Source: Gammaproteobacteria bacterium
GTDB lineage: Bacteria > Pseudomonadota > Gammaproteobacteria > Pseudomonadales > Azotimanducaceae_A
Length of the DNA stretch: 64,000 nt
Assembly (NCBI GenBank): GCA_012960755.1
Contig: DUAT01000088.1
Location: 45,473-109,472 of the forward strand
Direction of reading: 5' to 3'
The notes beneath the pieces are model-generated. The model was given only the letters and a program-made list of their open reading frames with translations. It had not been told where the DNA came from and ran no database searches. A program made the translations under genes and the position numbers. Positions within the stretch are counted from its first letter, which is position 1. Each line of letters opens with the position of its first letter. Below are positions 48,684 to 57,124 of the stretch, piece by piece.

Positions 48684-49520
48684 ATGCGCGGTTTCCTGAA
48701 AAAAATGTCTTCCCGGTTAAATGATCCCGTGGACTACTATTTACCCCTGGATGACCAGGAGTTTCACCTTAACCCCTGTATAGGGTCCCGAATTCAACTG
48801 ATTTTCCACGGCCGCATTCGCTGCCAGCATTGCGGAAATGCCAGTCGAAAAAGCTACAGCCAGGGATATTGTTACCCTTGTTTCAAACGACTCGCCCGTT
48901 GCGATTTATGCATGGTTAGCCCGGAACGCTGTCACTTTGAAGCAGGGACCTGCCGCGAGCCCGAATGGGCTGAAAACTTCTGCATGCAAAGCCATATTGT
49001 CTATCTTGCAAACTCGTCCGGTATCAAAGTCGGTATCACCACCGTCGCCAACACACCCACCCGCTGGATTGATCAGGGTGCGGTGCAGGCAATACCCGTG
49101 TTACGGGTCGCAACACGACAGATTTCCGGCTTTGCAGAAGTGATGTTTAAGAATTACACATCCGACAAGACTCAATGGCAGCGCATGCTCAAAGCCGATG
49201 ACCCCCAGGTGGACCTGCTGCATATTCGGGACGATTTGATGTCAAAAATCAGTGAAGAAATAACGGGTCTACAAGGCCGGTTTGGTCTCCAGGCACTCCA
49301 ACCCCTGCCCGATGCACAAGTTCAGGTCATCAGGTATCCGGTGCGGCATTATCCGACGAAAGTCGTTTCAATGAGTTTTGACAAAACACCGGTGATTGAA
49401 GGAATACTGCTGGGTATCAAAGGGCAATACCTCATATTCGACACGGGCGTCATTAATCTCAGGCGTTTTACGTCTTATGACATTGAGTTTTATACAGATT
49501 CCCGCATAAGTCTCGTTTAG
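48684..49520 (+). CDS. DUF2797 protein: zinc-ribbon with GIY-YIG-like domain
   Basis: The 278 residues have clustered CxxC pairs near the N-terminus (RCQHCGNASRKSY, GYCYPCFKRLARCDLC) plus further Cys at ERCHF and GTCREP, consistent with two zinc sites. Next comes a GIY-YIG-like nuclease fold segment, HIVYLANSSGIKVGIT, with a downstream PTRWIDQGA in place of the usual Arg helix. Catalytic competence is unclear. A C-terminal beta domain begins near PVRHYPTKV. The family is widespread in gammaproteobacteria next to pepN and rhomboid but lacks a known role. Confidence 0.88.
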   Translation: MRGFLKKMSSRLNDPVDYYLPLDDQEFHLNPCIGSRIQLIFHGRIRCQHCGNASRKSYSQGYCYPCFKRLARCDLCMVSPERCHFEAGTCREPEWAENFCMQSHIVYLANSSGIKVGITTVANTPTRWIDQGAVQAIPVLRVATRQISGFAEVMFKNYTSDKTQWQRMLKADDPQVDLLHIRDDLMSKISEEITGLQGRFGLQALQPLPDAQVQVIRYPVRHYPTKVVSMSFDKTPVIEGILLGIKGQYLIFDTGVINLRRFTSYDIEFYTDSRISLV

Positions 49521-49568
49521 TTCATAGTAGCGTGGAGATGGAAGGAGGCTCTCTTCAAGTGATACGAC

Positions 49569-50444
49569 TTACGTCTGGGTTACCTTTAGGTTTTCCAACG
49601 CCCCTGCCAGACCACCTACCAACAAACCGGCCAGCAGACCACCCAGATGTGCACCATTGGCCAGATCTCCCAGTCCAAGCAGATCGAATGCTCCCGTAAA
49701 ACCGATCACCAGAAAGCCCAGCATGGCCACATAGATTGCCTTTCTTACCCCCAGGTTCCTGCTCCGCACCATACCGGACCACACCAGTGAGAAGCCTAGC
49801 AGTCCATAGACCACACCTGACATGCCACCAAAAAAACTGGCTCCCAACATCCAGTACTGCAGCATGTTCGCGCACAGGGAGGAAACCAACGTGACGAGTA
49901 ACAATATCGACGCCCCACAAACTCTCTCGATGCGACGGCCAATCTCCCATACCCACAATAGATTGAAAACAATATGTAACCAGCCAAAGTGAAGCAACAT
50001 AGGCGTGAACAGACGCCAGTATTGATGGGATGAAAACGTGTAGTTCAAATCGGCAAAGTACGCTTGCCCACCGATTACTTCAAAATTGAGGAAGCTGAAA
50101 ATATAAAACCAGCTGCTCAGGTTGCCGTCATCGACGCCGCGGGTGATGGGAAAACAAATGATATTCACCAGGATCAGCGTGAGCGTCAATGGGGAACCCA
50201 GGAGTTGTCCAATCAATGGATTTCGTGACGCCTCTGGTTTCGAACGGCCTTCCTTCAGGCTGAAAGCACCGCTTGAAAACTGGCCGTAGAGGGAAATAAC
50301 CCGAACTTTATCTTCCTCGCTTTCTACCCGGATCACCTGCATGTCGCCGGATTCAGCAATGCGGTGCCAGACGCCAGACTGGTGAAGAAAGCGGGTAAAC
50401 AGCGAGAGATCAATATCCCTGGGTATTTTAACAGCGACTATCAT
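49569..50444 (-). CDS. Rhomboid-family intramembrane serine protease, GlpG-like
   Basis: The 291 residues have a small N-terminal cytoplasmic domain (about 1-60, as in GlpG) and six membrane helices. The catalytic dyad is Ser209 in GGMSGVVYG and His266 in LANGAHLGG. Oxyanion-hole and structural residues appear in LLHFGWLHIVFNLLWVWEIG (His152, Asn161). Substrates unknown. Divergent from the xdhC-like gene, with a 12-bp tandem repeat between them. Confidence 0.95.
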   Translation of the reverse strand: MIVAVKIPRDIDLSLFTRFLHQSGVWHRIAESGDMQVIRVESEEDKVRVISLYGQFSSGAFSLKEGRSKPEASRNPLIGQLLGSPLTLTLILVNIICFPITRGVDDGNLSSWFYIFSFLNFEVIGGQAYFADLNYTFSSHQYWRLFTPMLLHFGWLHIVFNLLWVWEIGRRIERVCGASILLLVTLVSSLCANMLQYWMLGASFFGGMSGVVYGLLGFSLVWSGMVRSRNLGVRKAIYVAMLGFLVIGFTGAFDLLGLGDLANGAHLGGLLAGLLVGGLAGALENLKVTQT

Positions 50445-50521
50445 TTAAATATCACAAGACTCGTGGGACTTTGCTGATTCGATCCACCGACGTTCCGTAA
50501 TACATTGTGTGAACCTGTAAC

Positions 50522-50620
50522 ACATTTACCTTAAACATTACCTTAAACATTACCTTAAACATTACCTTAAACATTGCCTTAAACATTGCCTTAAACATTG
50601 CCTTAAACATTGCCCCTGAA
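50522..50620. repeat. 12-bp tandem repeat array, eight units in two variants
   Basis: Three exact copies of ACATTACCTTAA (50535-50570) are followed by three exact copies of ACATTGCCTTAA (50571-50606), flanked by a 13-base (50522-50534) and a 14-base (50607-50620) degenerate unit. The array sits between the divergent rhomboid and xdhC-like genes and is non-coding. One unit is near one helical turn, so copy-number change would alter promoter spacing with little change in phase. Confidence 0.95.
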
Positions 50621-50640
50621 ACATTTTCATTAAAACACTG

Positions 50641-50658
50641 TAAACTAACTGCAGTTTA
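50641..50658. promoter_or_regulatory. Candidate operator palindrome before the xdhC-like gene
   Basis: TAAACT and AGTTTA (50641-50646, 50653-50658) pair, and the inner AACTGCAGTT (50647-50656) is a perfect 10-bp palindrome, 22 bases before the ATG. The same decamer lies in the pyrD promoter region. Confidence 0.4.
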
Positions 50659-50677
50659 TCAAACAAGTAGAAATTGT

Positions 50678-51700
50678 ATGGAAAGCGCTGATCATCAGGT
50701 GTTGTCCCAACTTAACCGTTGGATTAACGACGGTGAGATGTGCTGGCTATGTACCGTCGTGAAAACCTGGGGTTCTTCGCCACGCCCGGTGGGTTCTTTA
50801 CTTAGCTGCAACAGCCGCGGACACATCGCTGGCTCACTGTCAGGTGGTTGCATTGAAGAGGATTTACTGGAAAAGCTCCAAAATGGAGAATTGGCCCAGA
50901 CAACCCCCGAGGTCCTGATCTACGGTGAGACCCAGGAAGAATCTGAGCGCTTCGGATTGCCCTGTGGCGGTCAATTGCATATCGTCATTGAGCCGATACC
51001 AACATCAACTTATTTGAAGATGTACCAACAAATCGTTGAGCGAATTGAGCAACGAGAATGCATTGAAAGAACACTTAATATCGCCACGGGAGAAATTCAG
51101 GTTGAAGAAAAAGCCCGCTTTAAACATCTGCAAATCAACGGCGATATCGAGCTTGCTACTAAAAATGGGCCCACAAACGATTTAACCATGGTGCAAACCT
51201 TTGGGCCAAGGTATCAGTTGTTTTTAATCGGCGCCGGACAAGTCGCCATTTACCTGGCACAAATGGCACAAGCCCTGGATTACCAGGTCGTTGTCTGCGA
51301 CCCGAGGGAGCAAATGATTGAGCAATGGCCGGTAGAGGGAGTACAGTTGATCAACGCCATGCCGGATGATGCGGTGAGACAATTCGCCGATGATCGATTT
51401 TCAGCAATTATCGCCCTCACCCATGACCCCCGTATCGATGACATGGGGCTTATGGAGGCACTGAAAACAAATGCATTTTTTATCGGCGCTATGGGGTCCA
51501 CCAGAACCTCGGCAAAGAGACGAGAACGACTATTGCAATTAGAGTTAACCGAGGCGGAAATTTCAAAACTACATGCCCCGGTGGGACTGTCGATCGGCAG
51601 CAAAACACCCGCAGAAATTGCTATCGCCATTCTCGCGCAGCTGACTGCGTTACGCAGTGAAGTGAAAGTTGAAAAAAAGGCCACCGTTCAAGTCGCCTGA
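50678..51700 (+). CDS. XdhC/CoxF-family molybdenum-enzyme maturation protein
   Basis: XdhC proteins bind molybdenum cofactor and help sulfurate and insert it into xanthine-dehydrogenase-type enzymes. The 340 residues show the first domain signature KTWGSSPRPVGSLLS and GHIAGSLSGGCIEEDL, the LPCGGQLHIVIEP segment, and a C-terminal Rossmann domain (FLIGAGQVAIYLAQMAQAL) ending with GAMGSTRTSAKR and PVGLSIGSKTPAEIAIAI. The target Mo-enzyme is not in the window. The MocA-like gene 57 bases downstream supports a cofactor role. Confidence 0.92.
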   Translation: MESADHQVLSQLNRWINDGEMCWLCTVVKTWGSSPRPVGSLLSCNSRGHIAGSLSGGCIEEDLLEKLQNGELAQTTPEVLIYGETQEESERFGLPCGGQLHIVIEPIPTSTYLKMYQQIVERIEQRECIERTLNIATGEIQVEEKARFKHLQINGDIELATKNGPTNDLTMVQTFGPRYQLFLIGAGQVAIYLAQMAQALDYQVVVCDPREQMIEQWPVEGVQLINAMPDDAVRQFADDRFSAIIALTHDPRIDDMGLMEALKTNAFFIGAMGSTRTSAKRRERLLQLELTEAEISKLHAPVGLSIGSKTPAEIAIAILAQLTALRSEVKVEKKATVQVA

Positions 51701-51757
51701 TTTATTGGAAATGCATATTTTATGGACTAGAGCTAAAACCAGACCAGGGAGCAGATC

Positions 51758-52342
51758 ATGATTGGTGCAATAATCCTCGCGGCAGGGAGCAGCAGACGGT
51801 TCGGGGGAGACAAACGAAAATCAGCCATGCCGTCTGGGCAAACAATGCTCGAAGAATCTATTCATAAAGTGGCCAGTGTGATTGATCGCGTCATGGTTGT
51901 ATTACGTTTTGGCGATATTGGTTTCGCCAGGGAACTCGAAGCAAAAATTGGCAATCACAACGTAGGATTTTTCTGTGCACCGGATTCAGCCAAAGGTATG
52001 GCCCATAGCCTTGCAAACGCAATTCATCATGTAAAAGACTGGGAAGCTGCACTGGTCTTCCTCGGTGATATGCCGTTTGTACAGGCTGAAACTGTCGAAT
52101 CAATCCTGGCGGAGTACGAGTACCGTAAAGCCGGTGCGCCTCTGGTATTTCCAGTGAAGGATGGCAAGAGTGGGCATCCAGTGCTGTTTCCACAGGACTA
52201 TTTTACGGAAATTGAGGCGTTAACGGGAGATCGGGGCGCCCGACCCGTTATTGATTCACACCCCGGGAATGTATTTACCGTGACTGTTCAGGATCCAGGG
52301 GTGATTCGTGATATAGACACACCGCAGGATCTGGCCTCCTGA
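51758..52342 (+). CDS. MocA/MobA-like nucleotidyltransferase
   Basis: A 194-residue NTP-transferase: the nucleotide loop is IILAAGSSRRFGGDKRK, with FLGDMPFV as the metal-binding Asp segment and GHPVLFP near the substrate site. Such proteins transfer CMP or GMP to molybdopterin; next to xdhC the cytidylyltransferase (MocA) type is favoured. A ribosome site (GGGAG) precedes the ATG. Convergent with nadK. Confidence 0.88.
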   Translation: MIGAIILAAGSSRRFGGDKRKSAMPSGQTMLEESIHKVASVIDRVMVVLRFGDIGFARELEAKIGNHNVGFFCAPDSAKGMAHSLANAIHHVKDWEAALVFLGDMPFVQAETVESILAEYEYRKAGAPLVFPVKDGKSGHPVLFPQDYFTEIEALTGDRGARPVIDSHPGNVFTVTVQDPGVIRDIDTPQDLAS

Positions 52343-52359
52343 GCCATTTCTCTCTTGAT

Positions 52360-53268
52360 CTATTCCCCGAGACGACTGGCCCAGTCCAGTTTACTGCGAC
52401 AGACACCGTAGAAGCTGTGGCCGGGAGGATGGATCAGCTTTAGTTTGGCCTGCTTTTTCTTAACTGAAATAGACTCGCCAGGCTCGATTTCGAACTCCAA
52501 CTGTGAGTCAAAGCTGATCTTCGCACTCGTGCCGGATTGCGAACCGATAACAATCTTCAGTTCTGAATCACCGGGAACCAGCAATGGGCGACTGTTTAAC
52601 TGGTGCGGGAACATGGGAACCAACACCATGGCATCCAGATTGGGATGCATAATAGGCCCACCTGCCGAAAGCGCATAGGCTGTTGAACCCGTAGGTGACG
52701 ATATAATGAGCCCGTCTGATCGTTGGTTGTAGACAAAGACCTCATTGATAAACAAGTCAAATTCCAGCATTTTTGGCAAGCGGGCTGAGTGGATCAACAC
52801 CTCGTTAAGCGCACTGGGAATCTCTTTCACGCCCTTGACGGACACTTCTCCTTCGAGCAGGAAATGTTCCTCGGTCACGTAATTACCTTCCAGCACCTCT
52901 GTCAGGCTCTTCTCAATCTCGGTCGGTGAAACGTTGGCTAAAAAACCCAATCGTCCACGATTGATTCCCAGGATTGGGACCCCATGAGGCGCAAAGCTGC
53001 GTGCAGCCCCAAGAATATTGCCATCTCCGCCGATGGCAATAACCAGATCACACCGGGTAGCCAGTTCTTTCTGGGAATAAAAGGGCTCTTCGGAGTCCTT
53101 CAACAAGGCGTGAGCCTTGTCTTCCAGCAGTACATTGAGTTGTTGGTTGAGTAGAAAGCTACGGGTTCGGCGTAACGATTCCAGAACCGAATCACTGCCT
53201 GTTCTGGCAACTAAACCAATGTTCTTGAAATCAGTGCTCTTGAAATCAGTGTTCTTGAAATCACTCAT
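52360..53268 (-). CDS. nadK: NAD kinase
   Basis: ATP-dependent phosphorylation of NAD to NADP. The 302 residues show the family GGDGNIL motif (IAIGGDGNILGAAR), GRLGFLANV, LNEVLIHSARLPKM and SDGLIISSPTGSTAYALSAGGPI. The N-terminus is unusual: MSDFKNTDFKSTDFKNIGLVAR has three DFKN/S units where relatives go straight from a short start into (F)xNIGLV. This reflects a 15-bp direct repeat in the DNA. Confidence 0.97.
   Translation of the reverse strand: MSDFKNTDFKSTDFKNIGLVARTGSDSVLESLRRTRSFLLNQQLNVLLEDKAHALLKDSEEPFYSQKELATRCDLVIAIGGDGNILGAARSFAPHGVPILGINRGRLGFLANVSPTEIEKSLTEVLEGNYVTEEHFLLEGEVSVKGVKEIPSALNEVLIHSARLPKMLEFDLFINEVFVYNQRSDGLIISSPTGSTAYALSAGGPIMHPNLDAMVLVPMFPHQLNSRPLLVPGDSELKIVIGSQSGTSAKISFDSQLEFEIEPGESISVKKKQAKLKLIHPPGHSFYGVCRSKLDWASRLGE
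53221..53263. repeat. 15-bp direct repeat, three units, in the 5' end of nadK
   Basis: Plus-strand units GTTCTTGAAATCA (53221-53233), GTGCTCTTGAAATCA (53234-53248) and GTGTTCTTGAAATCA (53249-53263) lie five bases inside the nadK start. The unit is 15 bp, so copy changes keep frame and add or remove five residues. Confidence 0.93.
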
Positions 53269-53536
53269 TCTTTTGCTTTACATCTTCCCAGGTTGAGCCA
53301 ATCCATAACCCCGGCATGAAATGACACAAACTCGAGGCGATATTTGATAATGACATTATTAAGCAACCTGCACTAACAAGGCAACAGATCACCGTTCCTG
53401 AGTCTAATCGAGATTTAGTCGTAAATTCTTCAGAAAGTGACCAACAGAGATAGTATTTATTCTCATGAAGAATGAATTAGTACTTGTAATTCTCCTTAAA
53501 AACTAGAAACTTACGCTTCCAGACAAGAGGAAACTT

Positions 53537-54376
53537 ATGAATTCTTCAATCAACAGAAGATATGCCAGTGAGTTGGCAGAAGAATCCAGAATCGCCGAGA
53601 TCGCCTCGGCCGGTTCACTGTGGCAAGCCATGCGCAGGGAAGTCCATGCCCGGGCGGAGTTTGAACCCATTATGGCGACATTTTTCCAGGCTACCGTGCT
53701 CAATCACGATACGCTGGAAGGGTCACTGAGCTTTCTACTCGCGAGTAAACTGGACAGCTCTGTGGTATCCAGTATGGCGTTCCGGGAGATAATCCAGGAT
53801 GCTTTCGCGACGGAAGAATCTTTGACCCGGGCTGCAGAGATCGACATTAAAGCCACCCGCGAGAGGGACCCGGCCTGCAACAGTTTCTCTACCCCTTTCT
53901 TGTTCTACAAGGGTTTCCATGCGTTACAGATTCATCGCGTTTCAAACTGGCTATGGCATCAGGAACGCCACTCTTTGGCCTTCTTCCTGCAAAATCAGGT
54001 CAGCACGATTTTCGGGGTCGATATTCATCCCGCCGCTCAAATCGGCTGTGGCATCATGTTTGACCATGCAACAGGTCTGGTTGTGGGCGAGACAGCCGTC
54101 ATTGAAGACGATGTTTCCATCCTCCATGGGGTTACCCTGGGAGGAACCGGCAAAGTCTCCGGTGACCGTCATCCCAAGGTCCGCAAGGGCGTGCTGATTG
54201 GTGCCAATGCATCCATTATCGGCAACATTGAGATCGGCGAAGGTGCCAAGGTGGGAGCCGGTAGCGTTGTTATGAGAGACGTGCCACCCCATGTCACTGT
54301 GGCCGGAATACCTGCCACAATTGTCGGCAAACCGGAGTGTGACTGTCCCGCCAGGGATATGGATGGAATAGTTTAG
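53537..54376 (+). CDS. cysE: Serine O-acetyltransferase
   Basis: First step of cysteine synthesis: acetyl-CoA plus L-serine to O-acetylserine. The 279 residues have the N-terminal helical domain (LWQAMRREVHARAEFEPIMATFF), then a left-handed beta helix with VDIHPAAQIGCGIMFDHATGLVVGE-type hexapeptide repeats. Active-site His and Asp lie in FDHATG and HGVTLGGTGK. The C-terminus (DCPARDMDGIV) ends in hydrophobic residues, like the tail that binds CysK. A GAGGAAA ribosome site precedes the ATG. Confidence 0.96.
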   Translation: MNSSINRRYASELAEESRIAEIASAGSLWQAMRREVHARAEFEPIMATFFQATVLNHDTLEGSLSFLLASKLDSSVVSSMAFREIIQDAFATEESLTRAAEIDIKATRERDPACNSFSTPFLFYKGFHALQIHRVSNWLWHQERHSLAFFLQNQVSTIFGVDIHPAAQIGCGIMFDHATGLVVGETAVIEDDVSILHGVTLGGTGKVSGDRHPKVRKGVLIGANASIIGNIEIGEGAKVGAGSVVMRDVPPHVTVAGIPATIVGKPECDCPARDMDGIV

Positions 54377-54391
54377 CGCAGTAGAGTCTGG

Positions 54392-54428
54392 TAACGAGAG
54401 TCTCGTAACGAGAGTCTCGCACCGAGAG
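54392..54428. repeat. 14-bp repeats containing an 11-bp palindrome, between cysE and the desulfhydrase gene
   Basis: TAACGAGAGTCTCG occurs twice in tandem (54392-54405, 54406-54419) and a partial third copy ends in CACCGAGAG (to 54428). Each full copy contains CGAGA-G-TCTCG. The element ends 4 bases before the convergent stop codon and could serve as a shared transcription end, although no T-run follows. Confidence 0.7.
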
Positions 54429-54432
54429 CGCG

Positions 54433-55293
54433 TTAAAAATCAAACCCCCGTCTTCCCTGAAGACCACCGGTGTGAACCGCAACGATTTTTAAATCTGGGT
54501 CCAACTCGCCCGAGGCAAGCATCTGGCTCAGGCCATATAACATCTTACCGTTGTACACCGGGTCAAGTGGCAGCTGGTGAGTCGCTTCAAAATCCAGGAT
54601 AAATCGCTTCAACGGCTCGGGGCACCTGGCGTAACCGCCACAATGATAGTCGTGGTTCAGCGCCCAATTCAGACTGCTATCAACCTTTATTGCGTCTCCG
54701 GTTAGCGCCGCGACAATAGAGCCCAGATACTCTGCCCCTTTCAAAACCACAAAACCCAGCACGTTTTTGTTTCCGGGAAGGGCCTTAGCAATTCCCGCAA
54801 TCGTGCCTCCGGTGCCTACCGGCAAACAAATCAGATCGAAATCTTCCTGATGCCGATCGATCTCAAAGACAATTTCTCTACAACCCTCAATGGCCAACGA
54901 ATTGGTGCCCCCTTCGGGGAGTAGATAAAACCTCCCAAATTTTTGCGTCAGGTCAGCCAGGAAGTGCGGGTTGGCTTTTTCTCTATACTCCCGCCGGGTG
55001 ACGAACTCCAACTGCATACCCCAGTTTTCTGCATCCACAAGCATCGGCGATAATATTTCAGGACGCTCTCCCCGGATCACGCCAATGGTCCTAAATCCCT
55101 GCTCGAACCCCAGGTGCGCCAGTGCATGAATATGATTTGACCAGGCACCTCCAAAACTGAGGAGCGTGTCATACCTCTGGTTGTTTGCCTCTGTTATATT
55201 TCCTTTCAGTTTGTAGTATTTATTTCCACCACGATGGAGTTTGTCCAGTTCCAATACGGAAACCAACGTATTATTGAATAACACCTGTTTCAT
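54433..55293 (-). CDS. ACC deaminase / D-cysteine desulfhydrase family PLP enzyme
   Basis: A fold-type II PLP enzyme of 286 residues. The PLP-lysine is expected in RGGNKYYKLKGN, followed by SFGGAWSNHIHALA, LPEGGTNSLAIEG and LPVGTGGTIAGIAKAL (phosphate cup), ending VYNGKMLYGL and VAVHTGGLQGRRGFD. D-cysteine desulfhydrase and ACC deaminase cannot be separated by eye. Lying tail-to-tail with cysE, a role in cysteine/sulfur metabolism is attractive but unproven. Confidence 0.9.
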   Translation of the reverse strand: MKQVLFNNTLVSVLELDKLHRGGNKYYKLKGNITEANNQRYDTLLSFGGAWSNHIHALAHLGFEQGFRTIGVIRGERPEILSPMLVDAENWGMQLEFVTRREYREKANPHFLADLTQKFGRFYLLPEGGTNSLAIEGCREIVFEIDRHQEDFDLICLPVGTGGTIAGIAKALPGNKNVLGFVVLKGAEYLGSIVAALTGDAIKVDSSLNWALNHDYHCGGYARCPEPLKRFILDFEATHQLPLDPVYNGKMLYGLSQMLASGELDPDLKIVAVHTGGLQGRRGFDF

Positions 55294-55413
55294 TCCCGGC
55301 TTATTCCTGTTTTAGCTTTCTGGTTTAGATAATGTTCATCAACGTGCCATCAAACCCGATGAGAGACCTGTCTAACGGTCGTTTTGGGTCATTTCAGCAG
55401 TTACAATAACGTC

Positions 55414-57123
55414 ATGCGGTCCAATTTACCCATTTTCTCATTACTCTTTTTTCTAACTGCCTGTGGTGGCGGTGGCAGTAACGAACCCATGGCTCGTGCT
55501 GTCAATGATACGGCCAACGTTGATGAGGACAGTAGTGTCACGACCAACGTTCTGGCGAACGATGTGGACGTCAGCGCAACGACCCTCGCTATTTCACAAG
55601 CACCTGTTAATGGCTCAGCGACTGTTATGGGAAATAGCATCCAATACACACCTGATGCTGATTACAACGGCCCTGATACCATTCGATATACCGTATCTAG
55701 TTCTACCAATGCCGTATTGAGCGCCGTTCTGACAATCACGGTCAACGACATCAACGACCTGCCGGTCGCCGTTGCCGACTCGTTTATCGTACCGGCAAAC
55801 ATTCCCACAGTTCTGGACATATTGGGCAATGACAGTGATCCGGATGGCTCACTTGCTTCAGCTGCAGTTACTGCCAACCCGATAAACGGGTCCGTCCAGG
55901 TCACAGGATCAACAATCACCTACACGCCTACCGCTAGTTTTTCTGGTGCAGATTTATTTAGCTACCAGGCGATTGATGATGATGTCGGTTTGAGCAACAT
56001 CGTCATGGTCTCCATCACAGTCGATCCGTCGATTAACGTGTTAACCGTCTCCAGCCTTCCTGTACCCCAAACCAGTTACATGCAATTGAATAATGCTGAG
56101 CTTGGAGCGACTGTACTGACTTCTCCAAACCAGAGCTTCACCGTTCCGCAGGGTGCCATCTCTTTTTCCCTCACGCTGCAGGGGAATGACGTTGCTGAAG
56201 GTGGCCTGTTTATCTCTGGACTGATAGATCCGAATGGCCTTCCGATTAGCCCACTGGACCCCAATGCGGTTTTCTGCGATATGGGTCTGTGTAGCGCCCT
56301 GGTACCTCGCTCACCTGAATTCATAGCGACTCGAGGCGTCTGGCAATACAACCTGGGGACATTGCAAGCCGATTTGTCCGGCATTGACCTTAATAGCGTC
56401 ACCGTAAATTTAGCCCTTAGAACAGGTCCTGAGATCGACCTGTCCAATAATTTTCCGGCGCAGTTAAATATCAAGACTTTTCTAACCGCGAATACAGTGG
56501 ATACTGACGATATAGCGCTGGTGTTAACTCAATTGGAGGCGATTGCCAACGCCAACAATATCGCCATCAACCTGGACTCAGTTACCCGGGTCACGAACCC
56601 ACGATTTACAGAGGTGTCCAGTGACTTTAACAACACGGATACTGCGGCGTTGGTTAGCATGGGCGATGCCGACCAGATAAACATTTTTTTTATCGAGAGT
56701 TTCAGCGGGCTCAATACCGCAGGTCTTGTCGGCATATCTGCGGGTTTACCGGGAACGATGGGGATAAAGGGGAAATACAACGGTATCCTTTTGGATGCTG
56801 ACATCACCAGGGAAAGCGCCACGGATGCATTCTATGCTCGAACCATGGCTGAATTCACGCTGCACGAAATCGGCCATTTCCTGGGCCTCTATCACACTAC
56901 CGAGCAACTATTCGTCGACGGCCACGATGTATTGTTGGATACCCCCGAGTGTGACGATACTTTCGACTCTGGCAGCACGGGAACACCAGGCGTCGCAGAT
57001 ATTGAAGAATGTCCTGACGGACTCAACATCATGTTCTGGAGTAATGACTTGAATGGGGTAAAACAGCCTTTATCGAATGATCAAAGACAGGCGATATACT
57101 ATGCACCGATTGCTGTACCCTGA
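55414..57123 (+). CDS. Lipoprotein with Ig-like repeats and a zinc metallopeptidase motif
   Basis: The start is ATG 55414 because a lipoprotein signal follows directly (SLLFFLTACGGGG; lipobox LTAC), giving 569 residues. Two cadherin/Big-type repeats begin AVNDTANVDEDSSVTTNVLANDVD and end NSIQYTPDADYNGPDTIRY-type sequence; the second is DSFIVPANIPTVLDILGNDSD to TITYTPTASFSGADLFSY. After a beta-rich region comes HEIGHFLGLYH (484-494), the HExxHxxGxxH zinc signature of metzincin-type peptidases. Probably an outer-membrane surface or periplasmic lipoprotease. Its stop is one base from the convergent phosphoesterase stop. Confidence 0.88.
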   Translation: MRSNLPIFSLLFFLTACGGGGSNEPMARAVNDTANVDEDSSVTTNVLANDVDVSATTLAISQAPVNGSATVMGNSIQYTPDADYNGPDTIRYTVSSSTNAVLSAVLTITVNDINDLPVAVADSFIVPANIPTVLDILGNDSDPDGSLASAAVTANPINGSVQVTGSTITYTPTASFSGADLFSYQAIDDDVGLSNIVMVSITVDPSINVLTVSSLPVPQTSYMQLNNAELGATVLTSPNQSFTVPQGAISFSLTLQGNDVAEGGLFISGLIDPNGLPISPLDPNAVFCDMGLCSALVPRSPEFIATRGVWQYNLGTLQADLSGIDLNSVTVNLALRTGPEIDLSNNFPAQLNIKTFLTANTVDTDDIALVLTQLEAIANANNIAINLDSVTRVTNPRFTEVSSDFNNTDTAALVSMGDADQINIFFIESFSGLNTAGLVGISAGLPGTMGIKGKYNGILLDADITRESATDAFYARTMAEFTLHEIGHFLGLYHTTEQLFVDGHDVLLDTPECDDTFDSGSTGTPGVADIEECPDGLNIMFWSNDLNGVKQPLSNDQRQAIYYAPIAVP

Positions 57124-57124
57124 C

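Noticed and set aside
50522..50620. Tandem repeat considered as a CRISPR array
   Set aside because: Units are 12 bp with no spacers between them and no cas genes nearby.
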